From the NCBI RefSeq assembly GCF_051903925.1, contig NZ_CP173678.1:1860001-1924000 (forward strand): a DNA stretch of 64,000 bases. The letters run 5' to 3'. The position numbers and the translations under genes are program-made. The DNA comes from G051903925 sp051903925. GTDB lineage: Bacteria; Pseudomonadota; Alphaproteobacteria; Zavarziniales; Zavarziniaceae. Within the stretch, counting starts at the first letter, position 1. Each line of letters begins with the position of its first letter. The notes under the pieces are model-generated. The model searched no databases. It saw only the letters and a program-made list of their open reading frames with translations, and was not told the origin of the DNA. Shown in pieces: positions 23,929-32,835 of the stretch.

Positions 23929-25641
23929 ATGACGATCATCCGCGCCGCAGCCCTGGCCGACGGCCAGGCGTTGGATTGCGATGTCGTGGTCGTGGGCGGC
24001 GGCGCCGGCGGCCTGGCGCTGGCCTGGCGCCTGGGCCAGGCGGGCCGCGACGTGGTCCTGGTCGAATCGGGCGGTCCCGGCGAATCACGCAAGTGGGACG
24101 ACGTCCATGTGGGTGCGGTGGCCCCCACCAGCACGCACTATCCCGTCCATCTCTACCGCCGGCGCGGCCTGGGCGGCACAACTGCGATCTGGGGTGGCCG
24201 CTGCATCCCCTTCGACGAGATCGACTTCGCGACACGCGACTGGGTCCCCAACAGCGGCTGGCCGGTCGGCGAGGCGGAGCTTGGCCCCTATTATGCCCGG
24301 GCGCTGGACCTGTTCGACGCCGGTGCGGCCGAGTTCGACGCGCGTCGAGTCTTTCCCGGCGCCCAGCCCGACCTGGTGCCGGGCCTGGATCCCGCCATCG
24401 TCCAGGCCGACCGCTGCGAGCGCTTCAGCCTGCCGACCAACCTGGGGACCAAGCTGCGCGCCGCGTTGGCCGGCATGGCGACCGTCCGCGTGGTCCTGGG
24501 CGCCCATGTCGTCGACGTGACGGCCGATCCCGCCGGCAAGGTGGCGCAAGGCGTCACGGCGGTGGGTCCCGGCGGTCGGCGCCTGGCGATCCGGGGGCGC
24601 CAGGTGGCCCTGGCCATGGGTGCGATCGAGACGACGCGTCTGCTGCTGGCCCTGAACCGGGCACGGCCGGGCACCCTCGGCACCGGCAACGACGCGCTGG
24701 GCCGCTACTACATGACCCATATCGAAGGCTCGGTGGGGGAGGTCCGGTTCAAGCCGGGCGTGCCGGTGCTCTACGACTATGGCCGTTCGCACGACGGGAT
24801 CTATTGCCGGCGCCTGTTCTGGCTTTCGCCCCAGGTCCAGCGCCGGCGCAAGCTGCTGAACTTCGTGATGCGGCTGCACCATTCGAACATCGTGGATCCG
24901 GCCCATCGCAGCCCGATCCTGTCGGCCATGTACCTGGTGAAGGACCTGATCCTGCCCGAGTACGTGCGCAAGATGACGACGTTCGAGATCCAGACGAAGG
25001 CCCGGTTCAAGGGCCACCCCTTGCGCTTCTGGGGCGCCCACGCGCGCAACATGGTGCTGGGCTCGCCCGAGCTGCTACGCTTCTCGCGCCGCTGGATCGC
25101 CGGCCGCAACCTGGCACGGCGCAAGATCCCGTCCGTCGTGCTGCCCAGCCGCACCGGCTCCTATGTCCTGGACTTCAATTCGGAGCAGGTCCCCAATCCC
25201 GACAGCCGCATCACGCTGGGGGCGGAGGTCGACCGCTTTGGCATGCCGCGCGTCGAGGTCGACTGGCGGGTGACGGAGCAGGACATCCGCGCCATCTGCG
25301 AGACCTACACCCTGCTGGCACAGGAGTTCGCGCGGGCCGGCGTCGGCGAGATCGTCTTCGACCCCGCGACGCTGGAAGCGGAAGCCCGTGCCTGCACCCC
25401 GGTCGGTGGCCACCATATCGGCACGGCGCGCATGGCCGACAGTCCGGCCGGCGGCGTCGTCGATCGCGACGGCCGGGTATGGGGCACGGCCAATCTGTAC
25501 CTGGCGACAAGCGCCACGTTCCCGACCGGCGGCTTTGCCAATCCGACGCTGACGATCGCGGCGATGGGCTTGCGCCTGGGCGACCATCTGGTGGGCCAGC
25601 ACCTGGCGGGACTTCAGGGGGCACCGGCCTCCGCCGCCTGA
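23929..25641 (+). CDS. GMC-family FAD-dependent oxidoreductase
   Basis: A 570-residue flavoprotein of the glucose-methanol-choline family, which oxidises alcohol groups on sugars and other alcohols. The FAD-binding motif is at 23-28 (VVGGGAGGLALAWRLG), with a second FAD contact in GLGGTTAIWGGRC. The C-terminal block GGHHIGTARM carries the catalytic His, and PTGGFANPTLTIAAMGLRLGDHL closes the FAD site. The last block is typical of bacterial sugar-oxidising members. AGAGGAAGGTGGC precedes the ATG at 23929. Its position inside an exopolysaccharide locus suggests that it oxidises a sugar precursor or the polymer, but there is no export signal. Its 3' end overlaps the convergent flippase-like gene by 28 bases. 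Confidence 0.88.
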   Translation: MTIIRAAALADGQALDCDVVVVGGGAGGLALAWRLGQAGRDVVLVESGGPGESRKWDDVHVGAVAPTSTHYPVHLYRRRGLGGTTAIWGGRCIPFDEIDFATRDWVPNSGWPVGEAELGPYYARALDLFDAGAAEFDARRVFPGAQPDLVPGLDPAIVQADRCERFSLPTNLGTKLRAALAGMATVRVVLGAHVVDVTADPAGKVAQGVTAVGPGGRRLAIRGRQVALAMGAIETTRLLLALNRARPGTLGTGNDALGRYYMTHIEGSVGEVRFKPGVPVLYDYGRSHDGIYCRRLFWLSPQVQRRRKLLNFVMRLHHSNIVDPAHRSPILSAMYLVKDLILPEYVRKMTTFEIQTKARFKGHPLRFWGAHARNMVLGSPELLRFSRRWIAGRNLARRKIPSVVLPSRTGSYVLDFNSEQVPNPDSRITLGAEVDRFGMPRVEVDWRVTEQDIRAICETYTLLAQEFARAGVGEIVFDPATLEAEARACTPVGGHHIGTARMADSPAGGVVDRDGRVWGTANLYLATSATFPTGGFANPTLTIAAMGLRLGDHLVGQHLAGLQGAPASAA

Positions 25642-26927
25642 ATGCGTGCGGCATGGCGGGCTGCGACGGTTGCGACAAGGCCCGCCGTCGCTGCGAAGGT
25701 CGCGGCATAGGCCCAGAAGAAGCCGGGGACATCCAGGCCCGCCCACCGCACCGCGGCCAGCGTCGCCGCCAGGCCCAGCGCCGTGACCACGCCCGCCGCG
25801 GCCACCGGCGCGAAGCGGCCGGTATAGGACAGCAGGCTGTTGCCGATGTGGTAGGCCGCGGCCAGCCAGCCCAGCAGGGCAATGGGCGCCAGCGCCGCGA
25901 CCGGAACCAGGTCATGCCCGCCCAGCAGGACGTCAAAGATCCAGGTGCCGCTGACCAGCAGCACCGCCGACAACCCGGCGGCTGGAACCAGGCTGCATCC
26001 CGCGATCAGCAGCGTGATCCGCCGCAGGGCCGCACGGTCGCCGGAGAAGAAGGCGCGGCTTTGCTGCGGCAGCAGGGACTCGCTCGCCATCTTGGCGACG
26101 CTCAGCACCGCGCGGACCAGTTTCTGCGCCGTGTCGAAGGCGACGAGCGCGGGACCCGTGCCGAAACCGGCCACGACGACAAGATAGGGTCCCGCCAGCA
26201 AGGCCAGCTCAGCCAGGGAGGCCAGGACGGCGACGCCGATCATGCGCAGGAACGCCGTCAGCGACGTCGCCCGCGCCGGCCGCTGCACCCGCCGGAACAG
26301 GCCGGTGTCGCGGCGCAGGGACCAGACCAGCTGCCCCACCGCCAGCAGCCAGACCAGGTTGGCCAGGACCAGGTACAGCAGGAAGTCGCCCGACCACAGC
26401 AGGTGGCCCAGCAGGGCGAGCTGCGCGATGTTGCGCAGGACCTGGCCCTTCTCGAAGGCCAAGGCGCGGTCCAGGGCCCAGCCGACCGACTGCAGCTGGT
26501 AGCTCCAGAGGTTGTTCAGCAGCGCGAAAAGCAGGAACAGGATCCCGGCCAGCGGGTCCAGCCCGCTGTCGCTCCAGCGCCAGATGGCGATGCTCAGGCC
26601 CGTGACGAGGACCAGCCGCAGCCCCAGGTCCAGCGGATAGACGAAGCCCACCAGGTCGCGTGCCGGACCCTGCCCTCCGCCCACATGGTCAGCGCGCAGC
26701 GTGGCGAAGGCCGCGCGGGCGACCGCGTTGTCTATCGGCGACAGATAGATGCCATAGAGCGAGATCAGCACCACCGCGGCATAGGCCTCCGGCCCGAGGA
26801 CGCGGATGAAGACGAAGGTCTGGGCGAAGGCGAACGGCAGCGCCAGCGCCGCGTTCAGCGCATGGAGCACTGAAAACCGCGCATCCGGCCGCGCCAGCAC
26901 CCCCCGCACCCGCGCAATCAGCGACAT
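25614..26927 (-). CDS. Wzx-like polysaccharide flippase (MATE/MOP fold)
   Basis: A 437-residue inner-membrane protein with about twelve hydrophobic helices, the layout of Wzx flippases. These move undecaprenyl-linked repeat units to the periplasm. Sequence motifs are weak, as usual in this class; the assignment rests on topology, length and the surrounding Wzy, Wzz and initiating-transferase genes. The start at 26927 gives a short cytoplasmic N-terminus (MSLIARVRGVLARP) before the first helix. It lies 70 bases downstream of the GH5 gene on the same strand, and its 3' end overlaps the GMC gene by 28 bases. Confidence 0.75.
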   Translation of the reverse strand: MSLIARVRGVLARPDARFSVLHALNAALALPFAFAQTFVFIRVLGPEAYAAVVLISLYGIYLSPIDNAVARAAFATLRADHVGGGQGPARDLVGFVYPLDLGLRLVLVTGLSIAIWRWSDSGLDPLAGILFLLFALLNNLWSYQLQSVGWALDRALAFEKGQVLRNIAQLALLGHLLWSGDFLLYLVLANLVWLLAVGQLVWSLRRDTGLFRRVQRPARATSLTAFLRMIGVAVLASLAELALLAGPYLVVVAGFGTGPALVAFDTAQKLVRAVLSVAKMASESLLPQQSRAFFSGDRAALRRITLLIAGCSLVPAAGLSAVLLVSGTWIFDVLLGGHDLVPVAALAPIALLGWLAAAYHIGNSLLSYTGRFAPVAAAGVVTALGLAATLAAVRWAGLDVPGFFWAYAATFAATAGLVATVAARHAARIQAAEAGAP

Positions 26928-26997
26928 GATGGCCTGTGTACCAGAGCGCTCTCCCGTCCCGCGGTGATGAACGGGGATGATGGGGTGACCAAGGCCC

Positions 26998-28242
26998 TCA
27001 TTTCGGGCGGGGGTTGAGGCCGATGGCGCGGGCCGCGTCCTCGTCATAGGTGATCCAGCCCTCGTGATCGCGGTTGGCGCCCAGCGCGAAGCAGTCGTCA
27101 TAGCCCCACGCCATCCAGCCGATGCCGTGGCTGTCCATGCTGGCAACCACGTCGCGCAGCCAGGCCAGGCGGTCGCCCTTCTCGATCGTCTTGGAGCAGA
27201 ACGTGCCGAACTCGCCATTGATCACGGGCACGTCGTGCTGGCGCGACCAGGTGGCCAGCGCCTCCATCTGCCGGTCAATGTCGCGGATGCCATAGCCCTT
27301 TGTGCAGTGCGCATTGACCCAGCCCTTGGCGCTCTCCGTATCGCTTTCGCGCAGCGCCTTGGCACAGCGTGCAGCATCCGCCGGATAGGGCACCCAGAGG
27401 AGGTGGGGGAAGTCGTCGCCCATCCACGGGGCGCCCTGGTGCGTGAAGATCACCGGGTCATAGAAGTGGAAGGTATAGATCACGTTGCGGTCGGCCAGAG
27501 GGGTCAGCGCCGTGACGCCCGCGGGCGAGGAATAGGCCGCACCCGTCGCCACCAGCGTGTGGCGTGGCGCGCCCTTGCGCATGGCAGCGATCAGCGTCTG
27601 CTGCAGGGCTGCCCATTCGCCTTCCCGCTCGGGGTAGACCGGCTCGTTCAGCACTTCCAGGAACAGCCTGTCCGGGTCGCGGCGCGACAGGTGGCGGGCC
27701 AGCGCCTCCCAGAACGCGGCGAAGCCCGCGGCATAGGCGCTGTCCCGCTCGATCCGGTTGGTGCCGTCGTGCGGCACGACCATCACCGCGAAGCCCGCAC
27801 CCAGCAGAAGGTCGAGCGCCTGGTCCAGTTTCGCCAGCCCTTGCGGATCCAGCGCCTTGCCCGGGCGATAGATGAGGTTGGGATCGAAGGGCAGGCGCAC
27901 TCCCCGCACGCCCAGCGCCTTCATCATGTCCAGGTCGAACCGGGTGATGTGGGTGTCGAAGTCGGGCTTCAGGGCGCTGCCCGGGTGGCGCATCCAATGG
28001 CCGATGTTCATGCCGGGCGACAGTGCCGCCAGCCGGGCGGGGGCCACGCCGCCGGGCACCGCCCGCTCGGCCTGCGCCGGGCCTGCGACCAGCAGTCCCA
28101 GCAGGACGCAGAGCGCCAGGGTGACGGGTGCCACGAACCTGCGGATTCGCAGCCCACGGACCGCGTTTACGCGAATTTCCGCCGGATATTCATCTTCTGT
28201 TTGGCAACGAGGCGCGATAGAAGCGGGGTGAGCAACATTCAT
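26998..28242 (-). CDS. Exported glycoside hydrolase family 5 enzyme
   Basis: A 414-residue protein with a 35-residue basic N-region, a hydrophobic signal segment (about 36-58, ending AQA), and a GH5 (beta/alpha)8-barrel. The acid/base Glu200 is in LEVLNEP and the nucleophile Glu344 in INGEFGT. Conserved helper residues are visible in VRLPFD and YTFHFYDP. GH5 enzymes cut beta-linked glucans and mannans. In this exopolysaccharide locus it probably trims, releases or clears misplaced polymer in the periplasm, as cellulase BcsZ does for cellulose. The ATG at 28242 has GAGGAG nine bases upstream. It is divergent from the deacetylase. Confidence 0.9.
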   Translation of the reverse strand: MNVAHPASIAPRCQTEDEYPAEIRVNAVRGLRIRRFVAPVTLALCVLLGLLVAGPAQAERAVPGGVAPARLAALSPGMNIGHWMRHPGSALKPDFDTHITRFDLDMMKALGVRGVRLPFDPNLIYRPGKALDPQGLAKLDQALDLLLGAGFAVMVVPHDGTNRIERDSAYAAGFAAFWEALARHLSRRDPDRLFLEVLNEPVYPEREGEWAALQQTLIAAMRKGAPRHTLVATGAAYSSPAGVTALTPLADRNVIYTFHFYDPVIFTHQGAPWMGDDFPHLLWVPYPADAARCAKALRESDTESAKGWVNAHCTKGYGIRDIDRQMEALATWSRQHDVPVINGEFGTFCSKTIEKGDRLAWLRDVVASMDSHGIGWMAWGYDDCFALGANRDHEGWITYDEDAARAIGLNPRPK

Positions 28243-28336
28243 CCAATGTGTCTCCTCGTTACCGTGATGCCGTACCGGCGGGGGCCAAGAAATCGGCCCG
28301 TGCGTTCCGACACGTCCGCCGAACACCGGGCCGACC

Positions 28337-29425
28337 ATGCCACATGACCGCGTCGTCGCGCTTCAGCTCCGTACACTGCGCATGCTGCAGGCGACAGGTC
28401 TGCATCACGTCCTGCCGCCGCTGGGCCGGGGCGTGATCTTTGCCGGGCATCGCGTGGCGCCGATGGCTGCGGAACGCGCGTTCGAGCCCAATCGCGCGCT
28501 GACCATCACGCCCGACTTCCTGGATGCGCTGCTGGCGCATTTGGCGCGCCGTGGCATCCCGGTCGTGCCGCTGTCGGAGGTGGTCGGCCGCCTGTCCGGC
28601 AGTGGTGGGCGGGGGCTGTTTGCCTGCTTCACCTTCGACGATGGCTATGCCGACAATTTCGAGCATGCCTTCCCGGTCTTCCAGCGCCATGGCGCGCCGT
28701 TCGCCGTGTACCTCACGACGGGCCTGCTGGACGGTTCCATCCTGCCCTGGTGGGCGCTGCTGGAGGCGGCGGTGGGCCGGGCAGCGCGCCTGAGCCTGGA
28801 CCTGGACGGCCCCGAGGGGCGCTGGACCCGCAGTTTCGCGCTGGCGGACGATGCCGCCCGCCGCGCCGCCTTTGGCGAGATCGCGGGGCGCCTCAACCCC
28901 GCGCCGGTGGGCGTGCTGCGGCAGGCCTTCGAGCAGCTGGTGGCCCAGGTGCCGGAAGCCGTCGCCGCCGCGCGGACACCGATGCTGAGCCAGGCGCAGA
29001 TCGCCGAGATGCGCCACAGCGGCCTGGTCGAGTTCGGTGCCCATACCGTCCATCACGTGCGCCTGGGCCGCCAGACCGACGCCGTGGCGCGTTCTGAAAT
29101 GCAGGCCTCGCTCCGTCATGTGGAGGCGCTGGTGGGGCGTCCGGTCGACCACTTCGCCTACCCCTATGGCAATGCCGGCAGCTATGGCACGCGGGAGGTG
29201 GGCCTGGCGGCGCAGATGGGCTTCCGCACGGCGGTGACGACACGCAAGGCCCTGCTGACGCAGGGTGACCTGCGCCGGCCCTACGAACTGCCGCGCGTCA
29301 GCCTGAACGGTCATTTCCAGGACCTTGGCCTGTTCGACCTGTTCCTCAGCGGCCTGCCCTTCGTCGGCGAGCGGCTGCGTCGCCTGGCCAGACCCGCCGC
29401 GTCCGAGACCGCCCATGCCGCCTGA
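28337..29425 (+). CDS. Polysaccharide deacetylase (carbohydrate esterase 4)
   Basis: A 362-residue NodB-homology protein. Metal-dependent de-N- or de-O-acetylation is indicated by FTFDDGYADN (Asp101-Asp102), the HxxxH metal motif His236/His240 in FGAHTVHH, and the Pro/Tyr motif HFAYPYG. No signal peptide is evident, unlike most periplasmic members, so it may act on lipid-linked or nucleotide-linked precursors inside the cell. The last 11 bases overlap the glycosyltransferase gene, so the two are coupled. It is divergent from GH5 with a 94-base gap. Confidence 0.88.
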   Translation: MPHDRVVALQLRTLRMLQATGLHHVLPPLGRGVIFAGHRVAPMAAERAFEPNRALTITPDFLDALLAHLARRGIPVVPLSEVVGRLSGSGGRGLFACFTFDDGYADNFEHAFPVFQRHGAPFAVYLTTGLLDGSILPWWALLEAAVGRAARLSLDLDGPEGRWTRSFALADDAARRAAFGEIAGRLNPAPVGVLRQAFEQLVAQVPEAVAAARTPMLSQAQIAEMRHSGLVEFGAHTVHHVRLGRQTDAVARSEMQASLRHVEALVGRPVDHFAYPYGNAGSYGTREVGLAAQMGFRTAVTTRKALLTQGDLRRPYELPRVSLNGHFQDLGLFDLFLSGLPFVGERLRRLARPAASETAHAA

Positions 29426-30506
29426 GCCGATCGCAGCAGTGGCGGAGCGGCCCCATGTCTCGGTCGTTGTGCCGACCCTGAACGAGGAGCGGCACATCGA
29501 GGCCTGCCTGCGCTCGATCGCGGCGACCAGCTATCCCGCCGACCGTTTCGAGATCCTGGTCGTCGACGGGGGCAGCAGCGACCGCACCGTGGCCATCGCG
29601 CGGGAGGTCGGGCGGGCCCTGGGCAATGTCCGCGTGCTGGACAATCCGGGGCGGATCCAGTCGCGCGCCATCAACATCGGTGCGGCGCACGCCGATCCGC
29701 GCTCCGTCCTGCTGATCCGGGCGGACGCGCATTCGATCTACCCGGCCGATTTCGTGGCGCTGTGCGTCGACTCGACCCTGGCCAATGCGGCCGACGTCAC
29801 CGTGTTCGTCGCCGTTCCGGTGGCGCAAGGGGGCTGCTTCCAGAAGGCGGTGGCCGCGGCCCAGAGCATTCCGCTGGGGGTCGGCAATTCGACCTATCGC
29901 CTGCACGCGACCGGCGGCGCGCAGGAGGTGGAGCACGGCTTCCATGGCTGTTTCCGGCGGGACGTCTATGCCCGCGTGGGCGGCTATGACGACAGCTTCA
30001 CCCACAACGAGGACGGCGAACTGTCCTATCGCATCCGCGAGGCCGGCGGTCGCATCATGCTGGATGACCGGATCCGCGTGGACTACGTGCCCCGCCGGAC
30101 GCCGGGCGCCCTGCTGCGCCAGTACCGCCTCTATGGCCGGGGCCGCTCGCGCAACCAGATGAAGCACGGCATGCGGCCGCGCCTGCGCCAGGCGGCCCCT
30201 GTGCTCCTGATCGGGTTCGAAGGGCTGGTGGCCCTGCTGGCGGTCCTGGCCGGCGTCGGCGTGCTGCCGGCATGGCCCGCTTGGGCGGGCGTTGCCGTGC
30301 TGGTGTCCTATCTCGTGCTACTGGTCCTGGCTGGGGCGGGGCTGGCGCTGCGGCGACGCGATCCCTGCCTGCTGCTGCTGCCGCTGGCCCTGGGGATCAT
30401 GCACCATGCCTGGGGCTTCGGCTTTGCCGAGCAGCGCCTGGCCGGCCCCGGCCCGATCGACGCCCTGCCGCCGTTGTCCAGCGGCCCGCTGCCCCGGGAA
30501 CATTAG
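29415..30506 (+). CDS. Family 2 glycosyltransferase, membrane-anchored
   Basis: A 363-residue GT-A-fold glycosyltransferase similar to succinoglycan ExoA. The N-terminal catalytic region has VSVVVPTLNEERHIEACL (about 15-32), VVDGGSSDRT, the metal-binding-type block LLIRADAHS, and HNEDGELSYRIREAG near the acceptor site. A C-terminal hydrophobic region (about 265-335) makes about three membrane helices. It would add one sugar to the polyprenyl-linked repeat unit at the cytoplasmic face. It is the only ordinary glycosyltransferase in the locus. It overlaps the deacetylase by 11 bases. Confidence 0.9.
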   Translation: MPPEPIAAVAERPHVSVVVPTLNEERHIEACLRSIAATSYPADRFEILVVDGGSSDRTVAIAREVGRALGNVRVLDNPGRIQSRAINIGAAHADPRSVLLIRADAHSIYPADFVALCVDSTLANAADVTVFVAVPVAQGGCFQKAVAAAQSIPLGVGNSTYRLHATGGAQEVEHGFHGCFRRDVYARVGGYDDSFTHNEDGELSYRIREAGGRIMLDDRIRVDYVPRRTPGALLRQYRLYGRGRSRNQMKHGMRPRLRQAAPVLLIGFEGLVALLAVLAGVGVLPAWPAWAGVAVLVSYLVLLVLAGAGLALRRRDPCLLLLPLALGIMHHAWGFGFAEQRLAGPGPIDALPPLSSGPLPREH

Positions 30507-30523
30507 CCCGCACGGCCCATGGG

Positions 30524-30552
30524 CTGGCATTGACGGCGCGGCGGCCTATGAT
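30524..30552 (+). promoter_or_regulatory. Candidate sigma-70 promoter of the acyl-CoA dehydrogenase
   Basis: CTGGCA (four of six consensus bases) is followed after exactly 17 bases by TATGAT (five of six). The site lies about 35 bases before the ATG at 30587 and after the glycosyltransferase stop. This would separate the metabolic genes from the exopolysaccharide operon. Confidence 0.4.
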
Positions 30553-30586
30553 GCCCTCCTCAAGACCGAAGGGGAGAAAACGCATC

Positions 30587-31873
30587 ATGTGGAGTTTCGA
30601 GACCGATCCCGAGTACCAGGAGAAGCTGGACTGGGTCGAGAAGTTCATGAAGGAAGAGGTTGAGCCGCTCGACTACCTGGGCGTCCATGCCTATGACGTG
30701 AAGGATCCCAAGCGCAACGCCGCGGTGAAGCCGCTGCAGGCGGAAGTCCGGCGCCAGAAGATGTGGGCCTGCCACCTGGGCCCCGAGCTGAACGGCCAGG
30801 GCTATGGCCAGGTCAAGCTGGGCCTGCTCAACGAGATCCTGGGCCGTTCGCACTTCGGCCCGATCGTGTTCGGCTGCCAGGCGCCCGACAGCGGCAATGC
30901 CGAGATCCTGGCCCATTACGGGACCGAGGCGCAGAAGGCCAAGTACCTGAAGCCGCTGCTGGACAACGAGATCGTCTCCTGCTTCTCGATGACCGAGCCG
31001 CAGGGCGGAGCCGATCCCAAGGTGTTCACCACGCGCGCCGAACTGGTCGGCGACGAATGGGTGATCAATGGCGAGAAGTGGTTCTCGTCCCACGCCCACT
31101 GGGCCGACTTCCTGATCGTCATGGCGGTCACGGATCCGGCAGCACCCCCGTACAAGCGCCTGTCGACCTTCATCGTGCCGGCCGACACGCCGGGCATCAC
31201 GATGATCCGCAATTGCCCGGTCGGCCATCACGGCACGCCGTCGCATGCGTACCTCCGCTATGAGAACGTGCGCGTCCCGCGCGACCACCTGCTGGGCGAG
31301 CGGGGCGGTGGCTTTGTCGTGGCCCAGACGCGGCTGGGCGGCGGCCGCATTCACCACGCCATGCGGACGATCGGCCAGGTCAAGAAGTCGTTCGACATGA
31401 TGTGCGAGCGCGTCCTGAGCCGCGAGACGCAAGGCGGTCTGCTGGCCGACAAGCAGATGGTCCAGGAAAAGATCGCCGACAGCTGGACCGAGATCGAGCA
31501 GTTCCGCCTGCTGGTGCTTCAGACCGCGTGGAAGATCGACAAGTACAAGGACTACCTGAAGGTCCGGAAGGACATTTCGGCGGTCAAGGCGATCATGCCC
31601 AAGGTCTTCCACGACGTGGCGGCGCGGGCGCTGCACCTGCACGGCTCGCTGGGTGTGACGCCTGAGATGCCGTTCGCGGAACAGGTGATCGAGAGCTTCC
31701 ACATGGGCCTGGCCGACGGGCCGACGGAAGTGCACAAGGTGACGGTGGCGCGCCAGGTCCTGCGCGACTATCACGGCACCAACGGCCTGTTCCCGACCCA
31801 GCATTCGATCGCGCTGCGCGACGCCGCGATCCGGAAGCTGGGCGACCGCTTCGACCTCGAAGCGGCCGAGTAG
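30587..31873 (+). CDS. Acyl-CoA dehydrogenase family protein
   Basis: A 428-residue FAD-dependent dehydrogenase that introduces an alpha-beta double bond into an acyl-CoA. The three-domain layout is visible: helical N-terminal domain (1-130), beta domain with FSMTEPQGGADPKVF and GEKWFSSHAHWADF (about 130-245), and a C-terminal helical bundle with HLHGSLGVTPEMPFAEQ. The active-site region reads ADGPTEVHKVTVAR, resembling the ACAD10/11-type branch rather than short-chain enzymes. GGGGAG lies upstream of the ATG at 30587. A hairpin follows the stop. No electron-transfer flavoprotein gene is in the window. The substrate is unknown. Confidence 0.9.
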   Translation: MWSFETDPEYQEKLDWVEKFMKEEVEPLDYLGVHAYDVKDPKRNAAVKPLQAEVRRQKMWACHLGPELNGQGYGQVKLGLLNEILGRSHFGPIVFGCQAPDSGNAEILAHYGTEAQKAKYLKPLLDNEIVSCFSMTEPQGGADPKVFTTRAELVGDEWVINGEKWFSSHAHWADFLIVMAVTDPAAPPYKRLSTFIVPADTPGITMIRNCPVGHHGTPSHAYLRYENVRVPRDHLLGERGGGFVVAQTRLGGGRIHHAMRTIGQVKKSFDMMCERVLSRETQGGLLADKQMVQEKIADSWTEIEQFRLLVLQTAWKIDKYKDYLKVRKDISAVKAIMPKVFHDVAARALHLHGSLGVTPEMPFAEQVIESFHMGLADGPTEVHKVTVARQVLRDYHGTNGLFPTQHSIALRDAAIRKLGDRFDLEAAE

Positions 31874-31882
31874 GCAGACGAT

Positions 31883-31904
31883 CCCCACCCCGCAAGGGGT
31901 GGGG
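31883..31904 (+). terminator. Hairpin after the acyl-CoA dehydrogenase
   Basis: A perfect 9-bp stem of C/G (31883-31891 with 31896-31904) closed by a GCAA tetraloop, starting ten bases past the stop codon. It lacks a T-run, which is common for terminators in very GC-rich genomes. Confidence 0.55.
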
Positions 31905-32063
31905 GCCCCGGCCGCAATGTGGCCCTGGCGGCACAGATCGACACGCAACGTCGCCGCGTCCTCTGGTACTCTGGTTCCGGTTTCCGTGCGACAGCGTGCG
32001 GAGAACCCGGACCACCGGGAATGGAAACGACAGGGTTCGGCAAGAGCCCGGCTCGGGGAGGGT

Positions 32064-32735
32064 ATGGGGATCTCGATCAACCGGAAGACGCCCGCCAGGC
32101 CTGCGCGAAAGGCGGTCGCCGACGGCGCGCCCGCACGCGCGGTGCAGACGCGCGGCGCCATCGTCACCGCGGCCCTGGCGCAGTTCCTGGACACTGGCTA
32201 TGCCCGCACCACGATGGCAGCCGTTGCCAGGCGGGCCGGCGTCGCCAAGGGAACCCCCTATCTCTACTTCCCCACCAAGGAGGCGCTGTTCGAGGGGGTC
32301 GTGCAGGACGTCATCGTCGACAGCCTGGTGGAGATCGACGCCGCGACCATCGGCGAGAGCGAGAGCGTGGAAGCGTTCCTGCGCCGCACCTTGGTGCCCG
32401 CCATGCACCAGATCGAGCGCCAGGGCCGCGCGGCGGTCGCCCACCTTGTGATCGCGGAGGGCGTGGAGTTCCCGACCCTGGCCCATGTCTATCGCACCCG
32501 TGTGGTTGAGCCCTTCCAGGCCCAGATGCAGCGGCTGGCCCGCATCGCGCACGACCGGGGCGAACTGAAGTGCGACGCCCTGCTGCGCTACCCCCAATTG
32601 CTGGTGGGGCCGGTCTGGCTGGGCGTGATCAACAACATGGTCCTGGACCCCGGCCATCCGCTCGATATCGGCTTCCTGTTCGAGGCGTATCTGGACCTGA
32701 TATTCGGTGGGCGCGGGACGCCTCCGGCCGCCTGA
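32064..32735 (+). CDS. TetR-family transcriptional regulator
   Basis: A 223-residue repressor-type protein. An N-terminal basic extension precedes the helix-turn-helix (about residues 30-75: GYARTTMAAVARRAGVAKGTPYLYFPTKEALF in outline). The rest is a helical ligand-binding domain of the AcrR/C-terminal TetR type. The target is not evident; the nearest downstream gene is the DUF3445 protein. The ATG at 32064 has its GGGGAG only three bases upstream, which is short, so a start slightly upstream or downstream is possible. Confidence 0.85.
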   Translation: MGISINRKTPARPARKAVADGAPARAVQTRGAIVTAALAQFLDTGYARTTMAAVARRAGVAKGTPYLYFPTKEALFEGVVQDVIVDSLVEIDAATIGESESVEAFLRRTLVPAMHQIERQGRAAVAHLVIAEGVEFPTLAHVYRTRVVEPFQAQMQRLARIAHDRGELKCDALLRYPQLLVGPVWLGVINNMVLDPGHPLDIGFLFEAYLDLIFGGRGTPPAA

Positions 32736-32835
32736 CGCGCGCCTGCAGCTTGGCGCCTCTCCAACAGGGGCTTGAGCCTGGTGCGGTGCACCATCGGCGC
32801 GGTCCTGCTAGTCTGGTGGGGACAGGAGGCACGGC

